A stretch of 64,000 nt of DNA from Carex sylvatica (Eukaryota; Streptophyta; Magnoliopsida; Poales; Cyperaceae). Shown here one piece after another: positions 23,034-34,589 of the stretch. Within the stretch, counting starts at the first letter, position 1. Each line of letters starts with the position of its first letter. The notes beneath the pieces are model-generated. The model was not told the origin of the DNA and did not search any database. It was given only the letters and a program-made list of their open reading frames with translations. The position numbers and the translations under genes were made by a program. Location: the NCBI GenBank assembly GCA_964058845.1, contig CAXKVR010000027.1:1-64000 (forward strand), in the 5' to 3' direction.

Positions 23034-23445
23034 GTAAGTCTACCATACATTGCAATGCATAGGCACCTCTGTGCATTGGACTATAAATCACCATATTCAA
23101 AGTCCAAATGACCGATCCAAACCGTTCATCTTGTTCTCCATATTAATATGTGCTTGGAGACCAAATTTTACATTTTTTGGAATTTTTTTACTATTTATTA
23201 AGCCACATTGAAAATCGCTGATCCAATGGTTACAGTAAAATCAAAAGGCACCGTTGGATCAGTGATTTTCAAAGTGACTTAATAAATAGTAAACAAATTC
23301 TAAAAAATATAAAATTTGGTCTCCAAGCACATATTAATATGGAGAACAAGATGAACGGTTTGGATCGGTTATTTGGAGTTTGAATCCGTGATTTATAGTC
23401 CAATGCACAAAGGTGCCTATGCATTGCAATGTATGGTAGCCGTAC
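23034..23445. mobile_element. Foldback MITE, family B, copy 4
   Basis: Termini GTAAGTCTACCATACATTGC and GCAATGTATGGTAGCCGTAC are inverted complements with two changes; 412 bp, the same length as copy 1 at 12553 and very similar to it throughout. The left flank is (TA)n, the right flank (TA)n(GA)n. Confidence 0.88.
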
Positions 23446-23447
23446 TC

Positions 23448-23485
<38 letters not shown>

Positions 23486-23486
<1 letters not shown>

Positions 23487-23898
23487 TGGCTAATGTGCAT
23501 TCAGAAGCATATGACCCAAAGTGCTTACGGTCTAAATTTGAAATTTTAGAACTCAAAAAATCGATCCGAACCGTTCATCTTGTTCTCCTCATTAATATCT
23601 GCTTGGAGACCAAATTTTATATTTTTCTGAATTTTTTTACTATTTATTAAGTATTTTACAAAATTGTTGGTCCAACGGTGGCTTAACAAAACAGTAAAAT
23701 CAGCAGCCACTGTTGGATCAACAATTTTGTAAAATACTTAATAAATAGTAAAAAAATTCAGAAAAATATAAAATTTGGTCTCCAAGCAGATATTAATATG
23801 GAGAACAAGATGAACGACTCGGATCGACTTTTTGAGTTTTGAAATTTTAAATTTGGGCCGTAAGCACTTCGGGCCATATGCTTCCGAAAGCATATTAG

Positions 23899-23900
<2 letters not shown>
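23486..23900. mobile_element. Foldback MITE, family C, copy 1
   Basis: GTGGCTAATGTGCATTCAGA opens and CATATTAGTC closes, with matching inner inverted text (agcatatgacccaaagtgctt / aagcacttcgggccatatgct). It has the shared core (tgcttggagaccaaatttt) and a centre with ccaacggtggc / gccactgttgg. (GA)n lies on the left and (CT)n(TA)n on the right, themselves inverted complements. Confidence 0.85.
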
Positions 23901-23938
<38 letters not shown>

Positions 23939-24246
23939 CATAGAGAGAGAGAGATGGGCTATAGTGCATTGCAATGTATAGCATTCTTTATACATTGAAC
24001 TATAAACAACATGATTCAAAGTCCAAATAATCGATCAAAACCGTTCATCTTGTTGTCCATATTAATATGTGTTTGGAGACCAAATTTTACATTTTTTGGA
24101 ATTTTTTTTTTTTAGATTTATTGAAAATCATTGTTTTTAGACAAATCTAGACCATAAATAAACAGCGTTTTACAATAAATCTAAAAAACTAGTAAAAAAA
24201 TTCTAAAAAATTTAAAATTTGGTCCCAAAACACATATTAATATGGA

Positions 24247-26277
24247 TGTTGAGTATTTTGTGTATATGATTTTATGCTTGTTTTTATACTCTTTAGACTT
24301 TTAAATTTATAAACCTAAATACTCAAAAAAGGTTAGTTGCAAGCACACAACCTATCATTGTAGTACTTTGGGTATCGATCCACAGAAAAATCAAGAAATA
24401 TTAATCTTTAACTCTATCGATTAATTTCATATTCGTGCAAGGAAGTAAAATTAAATGAGAGATTTTGAGTGTTATAACTTCCTAAGGTTTAGGTTCAATA
24501 CCCGAGAAGAGGAGGTTTAAAACAATAAAAGCAAAAAAGAAAAGTAAAATAGAATCTTGGTTGCTTTCAAGAATTGGAAAGATCTAGGGGCATTTGGTCT
24601 ACAATCCCTTGTTAATTCTATCTATTCGGTATTGTTTAAATTCATGTATGATTTTAATGAGGTTTCTAACATATTTCGTTCTTAGAATATTGATGTTATT
24701 ATCTTGGGTGAACAGATTAATTTGTCTTAAATTCTAGAATTTTTACAAACCCTAGTGGGATATTTAATACACATAATTCAAGACAAACATTAATATTCCA
24801 AGAAAATAAAAATTGGTTTATGATTTGTGTTAGCCTTTGGAACAAATATTGATACAAATATTTTGGGTGAACGAATTAATGTTCCACCATTGTTAGGGCT
24901 ATCACTTACCTAATCGGGATTTTTGATACACATAATTTAAAGTATTTCACAATATTTGTTCTAAGGTGTCCAAATTAGGATTTGACTTCAAAACATACTT
25001 CACCAAACCCTAACCCTAATTTCTAGATATCCGGTTTAAATATCGAAGTGTTAATAAGATAAATCATGTATATTTATGATTTGATTGGTACTCTCCTTAA
25101 CTCGACCTATGCTATAGTTTAATAGATTAAAGCGGAAAAATATGACATAGCACGATTTCTAGCTACTTTAATTCATTAAACCTAACATGGTGCTTATAAT
25201 TGCAAGTATAATGAAATCATAAAGAATAGTTCATAGAAATTACCATTAAATCAAACAATCATAATAAAAACAATGTGACTGATTAAATAAAATAAAACAA
25301 GTTCATGCATGGACCTAAACCCCTAGAGAGAGATCTACTCTCTCATGGAGATGCAAGTATTCAACAAAGAATTCATTATCAAGATTGGCATAAAACAAAG
25401 CTAAATTAAATAGAGAAATATATTACACCCTTCTCTAGATGAAGAATCCTTATTTTTGTCTTCTTCTTGAAATCTTCTTCTTCCTTCTTCTTGAATTGCT
25501 TCCTTGATATCAAAATTTTACGCTAAGTATTGGTGGAGAAGAGAATTTGAGAGATGAGATTGATCTTTGCGAAGATATGCCTTGAATGGAAAAAAAACCC
25601 CTATTTTATAGCAAAAGACTATGCCCAATCAAGAGGCATAGTTGTGGGGTGAGTGGGATTAGCGGGTGCTATTTTTGGATTGTTTTCCATGCTGCCTTGT
25701 TCAAGTATAGCTGTAAAAAAAAATGTCCCTGGTGCGCAAAAAATAGAAAACGTGTTGAAAAACACATTTTTTGGCTGTCTGTGGGTCCAGTGCGTCCGTA
25801 CTGACTCTAAATTTCCTTTTTTAGATTCTCAGATTGTAGGTCTTCTCGCTAGCTTTTTAAAAAGTAGTCATATACCCAAAACAGAGTTACAAGCCAAAAG
25901 TTGTGGCCATTTTAAGTTCAGACTCCATTTTTGGCTGGCTGCTACAGTGCGGACGCACTGAGCTCGGACTATTTCTGTGCGATCAAAGTGCGGCTACATC
26001 GATATCCGTGCATTCGCACGGATTTTGATGCATAGATTATTATACATTTTTAAAATTGGTGCGCGTCCAGAAATCCATCTAAGTACTCAGTGCATCTGTA
26101 TCGAAAACCGTGCGTTCGCACTGGACATTTTTCTTCATCTCCTGCAAATTAAAACCAAATAAGCACATTAACTTGATTCTAGGTGTATTCTATTCTTTTT
26201 ATATTCAAAATACAAGATATTTGGTATTATTTCATGATGAAAACTAGATTGAATGTGTATATAATTTATGCTTATCA
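24247..26277 (-). mobile_element. Solo LTR of an Athila-like retrotransposon
   Basis: The 2,031 bp insert begins TGTTGAGTATTTTG and ends TTATCA, the TG...CA ends of an LTR. It is flanked by a perfect 5 bp duplication ATGGA (24242-24246 and 26278-26282). It contains gggtatcgatccacag near its left end, the inverted form of the cctgtggatcgacaccc text near the right end of the LTR at 6060-7944, so this LTR points to the minus strand. On that strand a TATA box (TATAAAATA) lies at 25610-25602, leaving about 1.35 kb of R-U5, the same proportions as the other LTR. No internal domain is present. The plus frames at 25586-26162 and the minus frame at 26168 are not genes. Confidence 0.85.
25602..25610 (-). 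promoter_or_regulatory. TATA box of the solo LTR
   Basis: TATAAAATA on the minus strand, in a ctataaaataggggt context. It supports the minus orientation of the LTR and marks the likely U3/R border. Confidence 0.5.
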
Positions 26278-26385
26278 ATGGACAACAAGATGAACGGTTT
26301 GGATTAGTATTTGGACTTTGAATCACGTGATTTATAGTGCAATGTAAAAAGAATGCTATACATTGCAATGTACCGTAGTCCATCT

Positions 26386-27537
26386 TGTTGGCTTTTGGAG
26401 CCCTTGTCTTACTCGTTTGACTAGATTTGCAAAACATACATAATTGCATTTTACAGTTTTCCTTCTTGAAACATGTGCAGGTTCATGACAACTGTATTAC
26501 ACTAAATGCACCGCTAATTTCTCAAAATTGAAAATAATTAAAAGTAAATAGATGAGTTTAGAAAAATTTGACACGCGGGGTGATAACGGAGTTCGGCAAA
26601 CAAAAGCCTACGTCTTCGGCGTGTCGCAACCTCTTCTAGATGCACCTTTTTATTACCCAATACGAAAGGATTACAACTTGTGAACCGGTGAGCCCTTACA
26701 ACCAACAGGAAGTCACACGACCAACTAGAGAAGAGAACCGGTGAGCCCTTACAATCAACGGAAAGTCATACGGCCAACTCAAAGCAAGAAGAGAACGAAG
26801 ACTGTAAGTTTAAGCTACTCAAGAGAAACACTCAAAGGATCACTCTAACATAATCTATCTCAAGATTAGTGAAGTGAGTTTGAGGTTGTTGAGGAATTTT
26901 AAAGTTTTAAGCTCTCACAATAATGGAGTAACGAAGCTCACAGAAAAACAGTGTTTTTGAAATTTAGGGTCGGCTGGGATGACTATGGAGAGAAGTCCAA
27001 AGGTCTATTTATAGAGACAGCTCCAAAATGAGCTTTTTGATTTAAAACGTTACAGAGTTTTATAAAATATTACAATGTTTTAGTTTAATTTGAATTTAGA
27101 TTTTCTTTTTCTGTGAGATTAATCAAAACGTTATCAACGTTTATAAAATATTACGTAAAGATTTGAACTGTAAAAACTTGATAAAAAACATGATTTTTGA
27201 AACTTGAAATTTAATTAAAACATTACAATATTTTATTGTATCTCCTGAGTTTAATCAAGTTGTTCCTTGGTATTTCTTTACAGGCTGAATCATTATAACG
27301 TTACTAACATTTGTACCATGTTAAAACAACATCAAACACACTTTACTAAGTGTATGATTTTACAATTTAAATTATTGATAAATGTCTTCATGATGTCTTC
27401 ACTTCAAGCAATCTTCATTACAATTCTAATTATTTTAAACCTGCATAACTCTAAAATAGAAGAAATCGTAAAATTCAATAATTGTATATTTTTGCAAATT
27501 AGTCAAATAGACGAAAAATATTATTGCTAGAACAACA
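26386..27537 (-). mobile_element. Copia-type LTR, minus orientation
   Basis: It starts TGTTGGCTTTTGG at 26386, directly against the end of the split MITE; the right border (AACAACA at about 27537) is tentative. On the minus strand it has a TATA box (TATAAATA, 27013-27006) and downstream text such as gaagacgtaggc, gccgaactccgt and taagggctcaccgg, which are also found on the plus strand of the LTR ending at 28548. A block of about 55 bp (gaaccggtgagccctta...) is duplicated in tandem at about 26681-26790. The two LTRs are therefore inverted relative to each other. No target duplication was found. Confidence 0.65.
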
Positions 27538-27540
27538 AAC

Positions 27541-28548
27541 TGAAGATATAATAAATACACATCGAGGATGAATTGATGAACTGCAATGTAACATCAAGGA
27601 TGTGGTCATGAAGCACAAGATTATGGATGACAAAAGCATAACTCAAGATTAAGGACAATTAATATGTAAAATTTATAAAATAAGCTTGAGACTGAACAAA
27701 GTGAGGCCTACCATTGTAATGGTCCATGAACCGTTGCAATGGAATAAATCAGGTCATAGAAATTACTGCACCTCGTTAAATCAAATCACGAGGTCCACAA
27801 CGAAAAATTAGTCAGAGAGTTACCATTGTGAGAACCGTTGTAACAGTCCTCTACCATTGCATATCCAAACCTGTTCAAACTACCCTACCATTGTAACGGT
27901 CCATGAACAGTTGCAACGGTCAGGGTCACTTACTTCTTTTTTAGAAGCTCTCTATAAATAGAAGCTATTCCAAGGTTTGAATTAACACTCTAGCCGCCCC
28001 CAACTTTAATATTTCGTATTTTCAGATCTAGAGAAAGCCATTGTTGCTTGTGTGCTTAAACTCTAATAATCACAATTAATCTCAAGCTTATTCAATCAAT
28101 TACACAACTCCTAGAGTGATCATGCGTGATCAACTCATTTACCGCTTTAAGCTGTAGTGCTCACCCCGGCAATCCTTAAGTCCTCGCGAATCTGATTGAC
28201 CAACCTGAGCCTTTAGTGCTCCTTGTTTGGGCCGTGTGACTTCCTAAAAGATTATAAGGGCTCACCGATTCCACTTTGTAATAATTTCTCATTGGGTAAA
28301 GAAAGCGCGCCATCTCGAATGTTGCGGGCCCCGGAGACGTAGGCGTTAGTGCCGAACTCCGTAAACAACTCTCGTGTCAAGTGTCTCTAAAGTCTATTCT
28401 TTACTTTACTTATTTTATATTTTTAGTTTAGGACATAATTATTCTAAGTTTTCGCCAAGAATAACTTTATGACACCCTCGAACTTTCTAACTTAGATTAA
28501 AAAGTTTAAAAGGACCTATTCCCCCTCTAGGTGCCTTTGGGACCAACA
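27541..28548 (+). mobile_element. Copia-type 5' LTR, plus orientation
   Basis: The right end is fixed by GGGACCAACA at 28539-28548 followed by the primer-binding site. U3 carries repeated text ctaccattgtaa.ggtccatgaac at about 27709 and 27888. A TATA box TATAAATA lies at 27953-27960. R-U5 holds taagggctcaccg, gagacgtaggcg and gccgaactccgt. The left border is uncertain. Confidence 0.65.
27953..27960 (+). promoter_or_regulatory. TATA box of the plus copia LTR
   Basis: TATAAATA in the context ctctctataaatagaagc. The minus LTR has the same octamer at 27013-27006, which supports their relationship. Confidence 0.55.
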
Positions 28549-28550
28549 AG

Positions 28551-28563
28551 TGATATCAGAGTA
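28551..28563 (+). other. Primer-binding site, initiator tRNA-Met type
   Basis: TGATATCAGAGTA, two bases after the LTR end, matches the usual Ty1/copia primer site TGGTATCAGAGC apart from G-to-A at the third base and the last bases. Confidence 0.7.
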
Positions 28564-28615
28564 GAAAATTCAAATTAAGGCACACTTAATTTGAAATTTT
28601 TATTTGGATCTTTAA

Positions 28616-30311
28616 ATGGCACCAATGTTACCAAGACATGTTGAGGAACCTCCAATCTTTGGTAAAGAAACAAATAACTTTAGCCATTGGAGAAAATATA
28701 TGATTTATTTTTTCAAAGCCAACGAGGTTTGAGATATTGTAGAAAATAGTTATGTACCAAAATTTGATGAAAATAATGAATTGACCACCGAATCCAAACT
28801 TGAAAGGAATGATAACCTTTATGCAATAATTTATATAATTAATTTGATTAGTAGTCATGTCTTTTCATTACTTAAAGATGTGGATAGTGCCCATGAATTA
28901 TGGGAGGATCTAATAAATCGATATGAAGTAAATACTCAGATTAAAAGGAGTGAGACAAAGACGGATGGTCAAGATCTCAACCTTGCATTGATGGCAAAGG
29001 GCAATGAATGATTAATGATGGTGCATGTCGACTCGATTATCATAAGCAAGAACATCACCAACAAGAAAACCATTGAGGATCCAACAAACATTGCCACAAC
29101 CAAGAACAAGAAGATAGTGTCGGATGATTGAAGTGACTCGGATGATTCAAGTGAAGCATCAACAAGCTCCGCTAATGAGGTAACTCTAGCACTTGAAAAT
29201 AATAATCATGAGTCGAAAATTAAATTAATAAATAGATGTATATGAATTGATGATACAAGTAGCTTTTTGGATAAGGATCAAACACATATGAATGAAATTA
29301 AATTGAGATTTATTTTTGATAAATCATATAAGACCTTACTTAGGAAAGAAGAAACTATACAAAATTTAAGGTCTAAGATTGTTGATCTAGATTATAAGAT
29401 AAATGAATTTGAGTCAATGACCCTTGAATCACACAATTATATATTACACTTAGATGAATTAGAATCGGTGAGAATAAGAGCAAACTAATTACAAGATGAT
29501 AGACGAATTAGAATCGGTGAGAATAAGAGCAAACCAATTACAAGATGAGAATAGATACTTCAAAGCAACAAATGTTATAAATAAAATGTTAGAAAGTAAG
29601 CTTAAAAGTTATGAATCCAAAATTGGAGAGTTGAAAATGACTAGTAAAAGTAACAATTATCAATTACATTTGAGTGAAATAGAGAATTTAAAAGTTAGAA
29701 TACAAACCTTAGAAATGGAAAATAAGACTTTAACATCATGTAACAAGTTTAAAAATTTAATTAATCTTGAGTAAGATAAGGTAGGTAATATGATCATGAA
29801 TTGCAAAAATACTAAGAGCACTAAAGAATGAGAGAAACATACACTAAACTCAAATGTTAATAGTAATCGAAAATCACATAACTATGTATTTAAGTATTGA
29901 TATAATAATAAAAGTTATAAGGATAATATGATACACAACAATTCACAAGGATCAAACAACGACTATTCTAAAGGATCAAATCAATGGTTTCATAATTTAA
30001 AAGATAAAAATATCTCACAAAATATAGTTCAAACTAAGAATTCAACTAGGAATATTTTTCAACATCATAATAAATTTAAATCTTACCAAAATAAACCTTG
30101 GAAACAAACTCAAGAGTTAAAGTATCACTTTCAACATCACTTCAAGAAAGGTCCAATCTTGAACTTACCTCACCCATCAACACCTCTCAAGCCCTCTCTT
30201 ACATTTTGTAATTATTGTTGTAAGATTGGACATATTTCATTAGAGTGTAGGTTTAGGAAAAAGAACAGTATGTTGAATGTTGTTTGGATGCCTAAATCTA
30301 GAAAAAAATAA
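28616..30311 (+). pseudogene. gag: Copia (SIRE-like) gag, broken; pol absent
   Basis: The ATG at 28616 lies 53 bp after the primer site. The N-terminal part has the plant retrotransposon gag (UBN2-type) pattern: FSHWRKYMIYFFKAN early, then LKDVDSAHELWEDL. A TGA at 28730-28732 stands where the family has Trp (DIV follows), and further stops occur at 29009-29011, near 29130 and near 29243. The middle (29267-29774) is a Glu/Lys/Leu-rich coiled-coil type region with a stretch of about 45 bp duplicated (29450-29493 and 29500-29545). The C-terminal part (29928-30311) has an intact CCHC zinc knuckle, CNYCCKIGHISLEC, and ends VWMPKSRKK, as in SIRE/Maximus-type gag. The reading frame closes 46 bp before a polypurine tract, so protease, integrase, RT and RNase H are all missing. 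Confidence 0.8.
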
Positions 30312-30356
30312 TTAGATGGTCATATTGTCTCTCCACTAAATTTCAATTTCAAAATT

Positions 30357-30370
30357 ATTGAGGGGGAGAT
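30357..30370 (+). other. Polypurine tract
   Basis: The text ttgagggggagata has the GAGGGGGAGAT form that precedes the 3' LTR in copia elements. The sequence after it (aaatgcaagg) does not begin TG and does not resemble the 5' LTR, so the 3' LTR is not demonstrated. Confidence 0.55.
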
Positions 30371-32130
30371 AAATGCAAGGAATGTGCTAGTAATCTTGAC
30401 TAGTATATATCTAAATACATATGGACCGTTGATTAAGTATATTCAAGAAAATATTTGAACCATTAAAATGATGCATGTGCTATAATTTCAATTACATAAG
30501 CAAAATCTTCCATATCTAAAAACCAATAAATTAATGAATGAAATCTAATCTTATAAATTTTGCAATGTAACCCTTGTGAAAAATTAATATTTCAAGATGC
30601 TAAGACCAACAATTATAAAATTTTCAGTTTCAGTCTGCTGCGCACCAGTCAATATTTTCTATGCCCAAGATTGTGTGTTTCGAACTAAAATTCAACTCAT
30701 ACATTTTTGAAAACTAGACTTAAGCACCTTTCTGAAAATATAAAGAAAACAAAAAAAATTTATTAGTTTATGAGACAATTACATTTAAATCTCGAGTTCC
30801 AATTCTGAAAAATAAATTGTAGTTGTCTCTATAATTTTTAATTTCACACCAAATCCGTGATATTTTTGTATTGCAAAATATAGTTTTTCAGAAACTAGGC
30901 TTCATTATCTTTCTAATGATAGGTGACACACAAAAATCTATTTATTCAAATTCCAGATATGCTATTTTGAATCTTAACAAAAACATAAAACTGAATACAG
31001 AAAAATCCAGCGCTGTATCCGTTTTGTCATTTTTGCTTACCTTAATAAAACAATTTAAACTCTCTGTTTTATTTTAGAATCTTTATCTACATCTCATAAA
31101 CTAAGGGAGGAATTTTTAGATTCACAAAAATTATGATTCAAAATTACCAAAATGACTTAATGGTTTAAAGACCTAAATTTTACAAATTTATGAATTAGAA
31201 ACTTGAGAGATAGTTAACTAAATATTTGTGCACTTAGCACTAATTAAACAAGTTTAATTGTCATAAAATCAAGCATTAGCTTTGATACGAAAAATCATAT
31301 TTACACAAAATCTCTCCACAAATTTTCTGATCTTCTTCAGTATCTCCTTCCAATTCAAATCATATTTGAGAATCATGTTGAATTCACTTGATTGAATCAT
31401 TTACAAAAATTTAATATCATATAGGATCTTGAATGAGAGGCCTCTCGATGAGATTTTATATACATTAGTAAAATCAATAAGATAGAATTTTGCTAAAATT
31501 TCAATTAGAATATATGACTTGGTCAAATATGCAAAAATACGTGAAGTGCAAAAATAAAACTTAGTTGATTATGTTCAATCCTAACTTAACTAAGATTGTT
31601 CAAATCTAAATTGCAACATTTACTCATAGAGAGAATAAAATTGTCAAACTCATTTTTTAAATTGACAAGGATCCTAAATTAAATTGATTGAACTTAATTG
31701 CTAAATTTATCTAACAATTTAGGGTATTGACAAAATTAAGAAATGACAATATTAATTGTAAAACTTATTTTAGAATCATCTTTGGAGACATCAAGACAAG
31801 TATAGTAGGTGTTAATAATTGGCAACATTGGGGTATGATAATATTAATTGTAATATCTATTTTACTTAACTAAGTTGTCATCACAGTATTGTCAATGATA
31901 AATAAATATACATATTTAAGATATGATGCTTTAATTGCTATATCATTCATGTTAATTATTTTTTATTGGATAAAATTACAAAATTATGACCTCATTGGAC
32001 TTTGATCAAATTAAATAATTTTATTTACTAAATTTCAATTAAATCAAGTATGTCGAATTGCAACATCCGCTTTCATGAGAATCTCAACCAAATACCTAAT
32101 TGAAAAATCATCTTCTTATGAGAATAAATT
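30371..32130. other. AT-rich sequence of uncertain, possibly retroelement, origin
   Basis: No gene is seen. Stretches such as tttctgaaaatataaagaa and the recurring catttttgaaaactagact / ttttcagaaactaggctt pair look like degenerate LTR or untranslated retroelement sequence, but no border or duplication was found. The plus frame at 30871-31077 has no domain. Confidence 0.35.
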
Positions 32131-32510
32131 AGTTTGAGCCATGACTCATTTTAGCTATTTTGAAAATTCAAACAACCGATCCGAATCGTTCATCTTGTTC
32201 TCCATATTGAAATGTGCTTGGAGACCAAATTTTATATTTTTTTGAAATTTTCTTACTATTTATTAAGCATTTTTGAAAATTATTGATCCGATGGTCTAAA
32301 TTTTTTTACTGTTTTTTACTGTTCACAGCAAAACAGCAATTTTAAAAAATACTTAATAAATAGTAAAAAAATTCTAAAAAATGTAAAATATGGTCTCCAA
32401 CCACATTTCAATATAGAGATCACATCTAATGGTTCGGATTGGTCGTTTGGACTTTCAAAATGAAAATACGGTGTGGAGTACAAACGCTTGTGAGCTATGG
32501 CTCACCAAAG
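32131..32510. mobile_element. Foldback MITE, family F
   Basis: Left text agtttgagccatgactca and right text tgagctatggctcaccaaag are imperfect inverted complements, and the inner core (gtgcttggagaccaaatttt with ttgaaatg / atttcaatatagagatc) is that of the other families. About 380 bp. A (CT)n tract follows on the right; no (TA)n on the left. Confidence 0.75.
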
Positions 32511-32532
32511 TCCATCTCTCTCTCTCTCTCTC

Positions 32533-32759
32533 GAAAATCATTATTTTTTAATGGTGCAGAATTTTAATAAAAATAATAATTTTCAAACCATCTTAATAAA
32601 TAGTCAAAAAATTCCAAAAAACGTAAAATTTGGTCTCCAAGCACATTTTAATATAGATTAAATATCTAATGATTTGGATCAGCTATTTGGACTTCAAAAC
32701 TAGAGATATGAGTGCGAATTAAAACACTCTCATTAATTCATGAAGTAGCGTAGCCTTAC
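32533..32759. mobile_element. Foldback MITE, family G, right half only
   Basis: The segment starts at the centre of a palindrome (aaaatcattattttttaatgg) and runs through the core (ttggtctccaagcac) to ctagagatatgagtgcgaatt and ends GTAGCCTTAC. It matches the right half of the copy at 33281-33680. The left half is missing and replaced by a (CT)n tract. Confidence 0.75.

Positions 32760-32765
<6 letters not shown>

Positions 32766-32790
<25 letters not shown>
32766..32790. repeat. (GT)n microsatellite
   Basis: An uninterrupted GT dinucleotide run of about 12 units inside TA-rich DNA between two MITEs. Confidence 0.9.
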
Positions 32791-32798
32791 ATACATAG

Positions 32799-33223
32799 AG
32801 TGTGACTAATATGCTTTCTGTAGCACTTCGGCCGAATTACTACCGGTCCAAATTTCAAATTTCAAAAATCCAAAAAGTCGATCTGAACATTTAGATGTGA
32901 TATCTATATTGAAATATACTTGGAAACCAAATTTTATATTTTTCTAAGTTTTTTTGCTATTTATTAAATCACTTTGAAAATTATTGATCCAATGGTGGCT
33001 TAACAAAACAGTAAAATCAGATGCCACCGTTGGATCAGCGATTTTCAAAGTGGCTTAACAAATAGTAAAAAAAATTCTAAAAAATGTAAAATTTGGTCTC
33101 CAAGCACATTTCAATATAGATATGACATCTAACGGTTCATATTGACTTTTAAAATTTTAAAATTTGAAATTTGAACTGGTAGCACTTCGGCCGAAGTGCT
33201 ACCAAAAGCATATTAGTCTCACT
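32799..33223. mobile_element. Foldback MITE, family C variant
   Basis: AGTGTGACTAATATGCTTTC opens, and an inverted complement ending TATTAGTCTCACT closes; 425 bp. The outer arms carry gtagcacttcggccgaa in place of the agcatatggccc text of the other family C copies, and the centre is the perfect ccaatggtggc / gccaccgttgg pair. Flanks are (TA)n. Confidence 0.85.
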
Positions 33224-33246
33224 CTATATATGTATACATATATATA

Positions 33247-33279
<33 letters not shown>

Positions 33280-33280
33280 A

Positions 33281-33680
33281 GTAAGGCTACCATGTTTTGC
33301 AAATTAAAGTGAGTGTTTTAATTTGGGGTCATATCTCTAGTTTCAAAGTCTAAATAGCCGATCCAAACTGTTAGATGTTTAATCTATATTAAAATGTGCT
33401 TGGAGACCAAATTTTACATTTTTTTATATTTTTTTACTAATTATTAAGATGGTTTGAAAACCTCTATTTTTTAATGGTGTAGAATTTTAATAAAAACAGT
33501 GATTTTCAAATCATCTTAATAAATAGTAAAATAAATTCTAAAAAATATAAAATTTGGTCTCCAAGCATATTTTAATATATATTAAACATCTAACAGTTTG
33601 AATCAGCTATTTGGACTTTGGAACTAGAGATATGAGCGCAAATTAATACATCCACTTTAATTAGCAAATCAAAGTAGCCT
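33281..33680. mobile_element. Foldback MITE, family G, intact copy
   Basis: GTAAGGCTACCATGTTTTGC opens and CAAAGTAGCCTTA closes. The outer arm (aaattaaagtgagtgtttta, atatctctagtttcaaagtc) is specific to this family while the first bases (GTAAGGCTACCAT) are shared with family B. About 400 bp, with (TA)n on both sides. Confidence 0.82.
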
Positions 33681-33709
33681 TAATATATATATATATAGAG
33701 AGAGAGAGA

Positions 33710-34125
33710 GTGGCTAATATGCTTTCGGAAGCATATGGCCCGATGTGCTTACGGTCCAAATTTGAAATTTCAAAACTCAAAAAGTCGATCCAAACCGTTC
33801 ATCTTGTTCTCCATATTAATATCTGCTTGGAGACCAAATTTTACATTTTTCTGAATTGTTTTACTATTTATTAAGTATTTTACAAAGTTGTTGATCCAAC
33901 GGTGGCTTAACAAAACAGTAAAATCAGCAGCCACCGTTGGATCAACAATTTTGTAAAAGACTTAATAAATAGTAAAAAAATTCAGAAAAATGTAAAATTT
34001 GGTCCCCAAGCAGATATTAATATGGAGAACAAGATGAACAGTTCGGATCAATTTTTTGAGTTTTAAAATTTCAAATTTGGACCGTAAGCACTTCGGGCCA
34101 TATGCTTCCGAATGCACATTAGCCA

Positions 34126-34126
<1 letters not shown>
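33710..34126. mobile_element. Foldback MITE, family C, copy 3
   Basis: GTGGCTAATATGCTTTCGGA opens and CACATTAGCCAC closes; 417 bp. The outermost bases are perfect complements, and (GA)n on the left faces (CT)n on the right, so the palindrome extends into the microsatellite. The centre is a perfect gtggcttaacaaaac / cagcagccaccgttgg arrangement. Confidence 0.88.
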
Positions 34127-34165
<39 letters not shown>

Positions 34166-34166
<1 letters not shown>

Positions 34167-34572
34167 GGAACTTGCTAGCATGCTACGCGTAGCATAGAGA
34201 GTCGACGTGGAATAGCTCAATATTTGATTTTTCAAAATCCTAACGGTCGATCCGAACCGTTCATCTTGTTCTCCATATTAATATGTGTTTGGGTAGAAAA
34301 TTTTACATTTTTGGATTTTTTTTTACTATTTTTTTAGATTTATTTAAAATCACTATTTTTTATGGTCCAGATTTGCTGAAAATAATGATTTTCAATAAAT
34401 CTAAAAAAATAGTAAAAAAATTCCAAAAAATGTAAATTTTAGTCCCCAGACACATATTAATATGGAGAACAAGATGAACGGTTCGGATCGACCATTATAA
34501 TTTTAAAAAGTCGAATATTGAGCCGTTGCACGAAGGCCCTCTATGCTACGCATAGCATATTAGCATATTCCT
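34166..34572. mobile_element. Foldback MITE, family H
   Basis: AGGAACTTGCTAGCATGC opens and GCATATTAGCATATTCCT closes, with an inner ctacgcgtagcatag palindrome in each arm. The core is gttcatcttgttctcc as in families A-C, although this copy reads gtgtttgggtagaaaatttt at the usual cttggagacc position on one arm. 407 bp, with (TA)n flanks. Confidence 0.82.
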
Positions 34573-34589
34573 ATATATATATATATATA

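Larger units (their letters stand above)
23952..26385. mobile_element. Foldback MITE, family D, split by a solo LTR
   Basis: The left part, 23952-24246, starts AGATGGGCTATAGTGCATTG; the right part, 26283-26385, ends CAATGTACCGTAGTCCATCT, its inverted complement with a few changes. The right arm resumes mid-core (caacaagatgaacgg) exactly where the left part stopped, so the 2 kb between is a later insertion. The reassembled element would be about 400 bp like its relatives. Confidence 0.88.
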
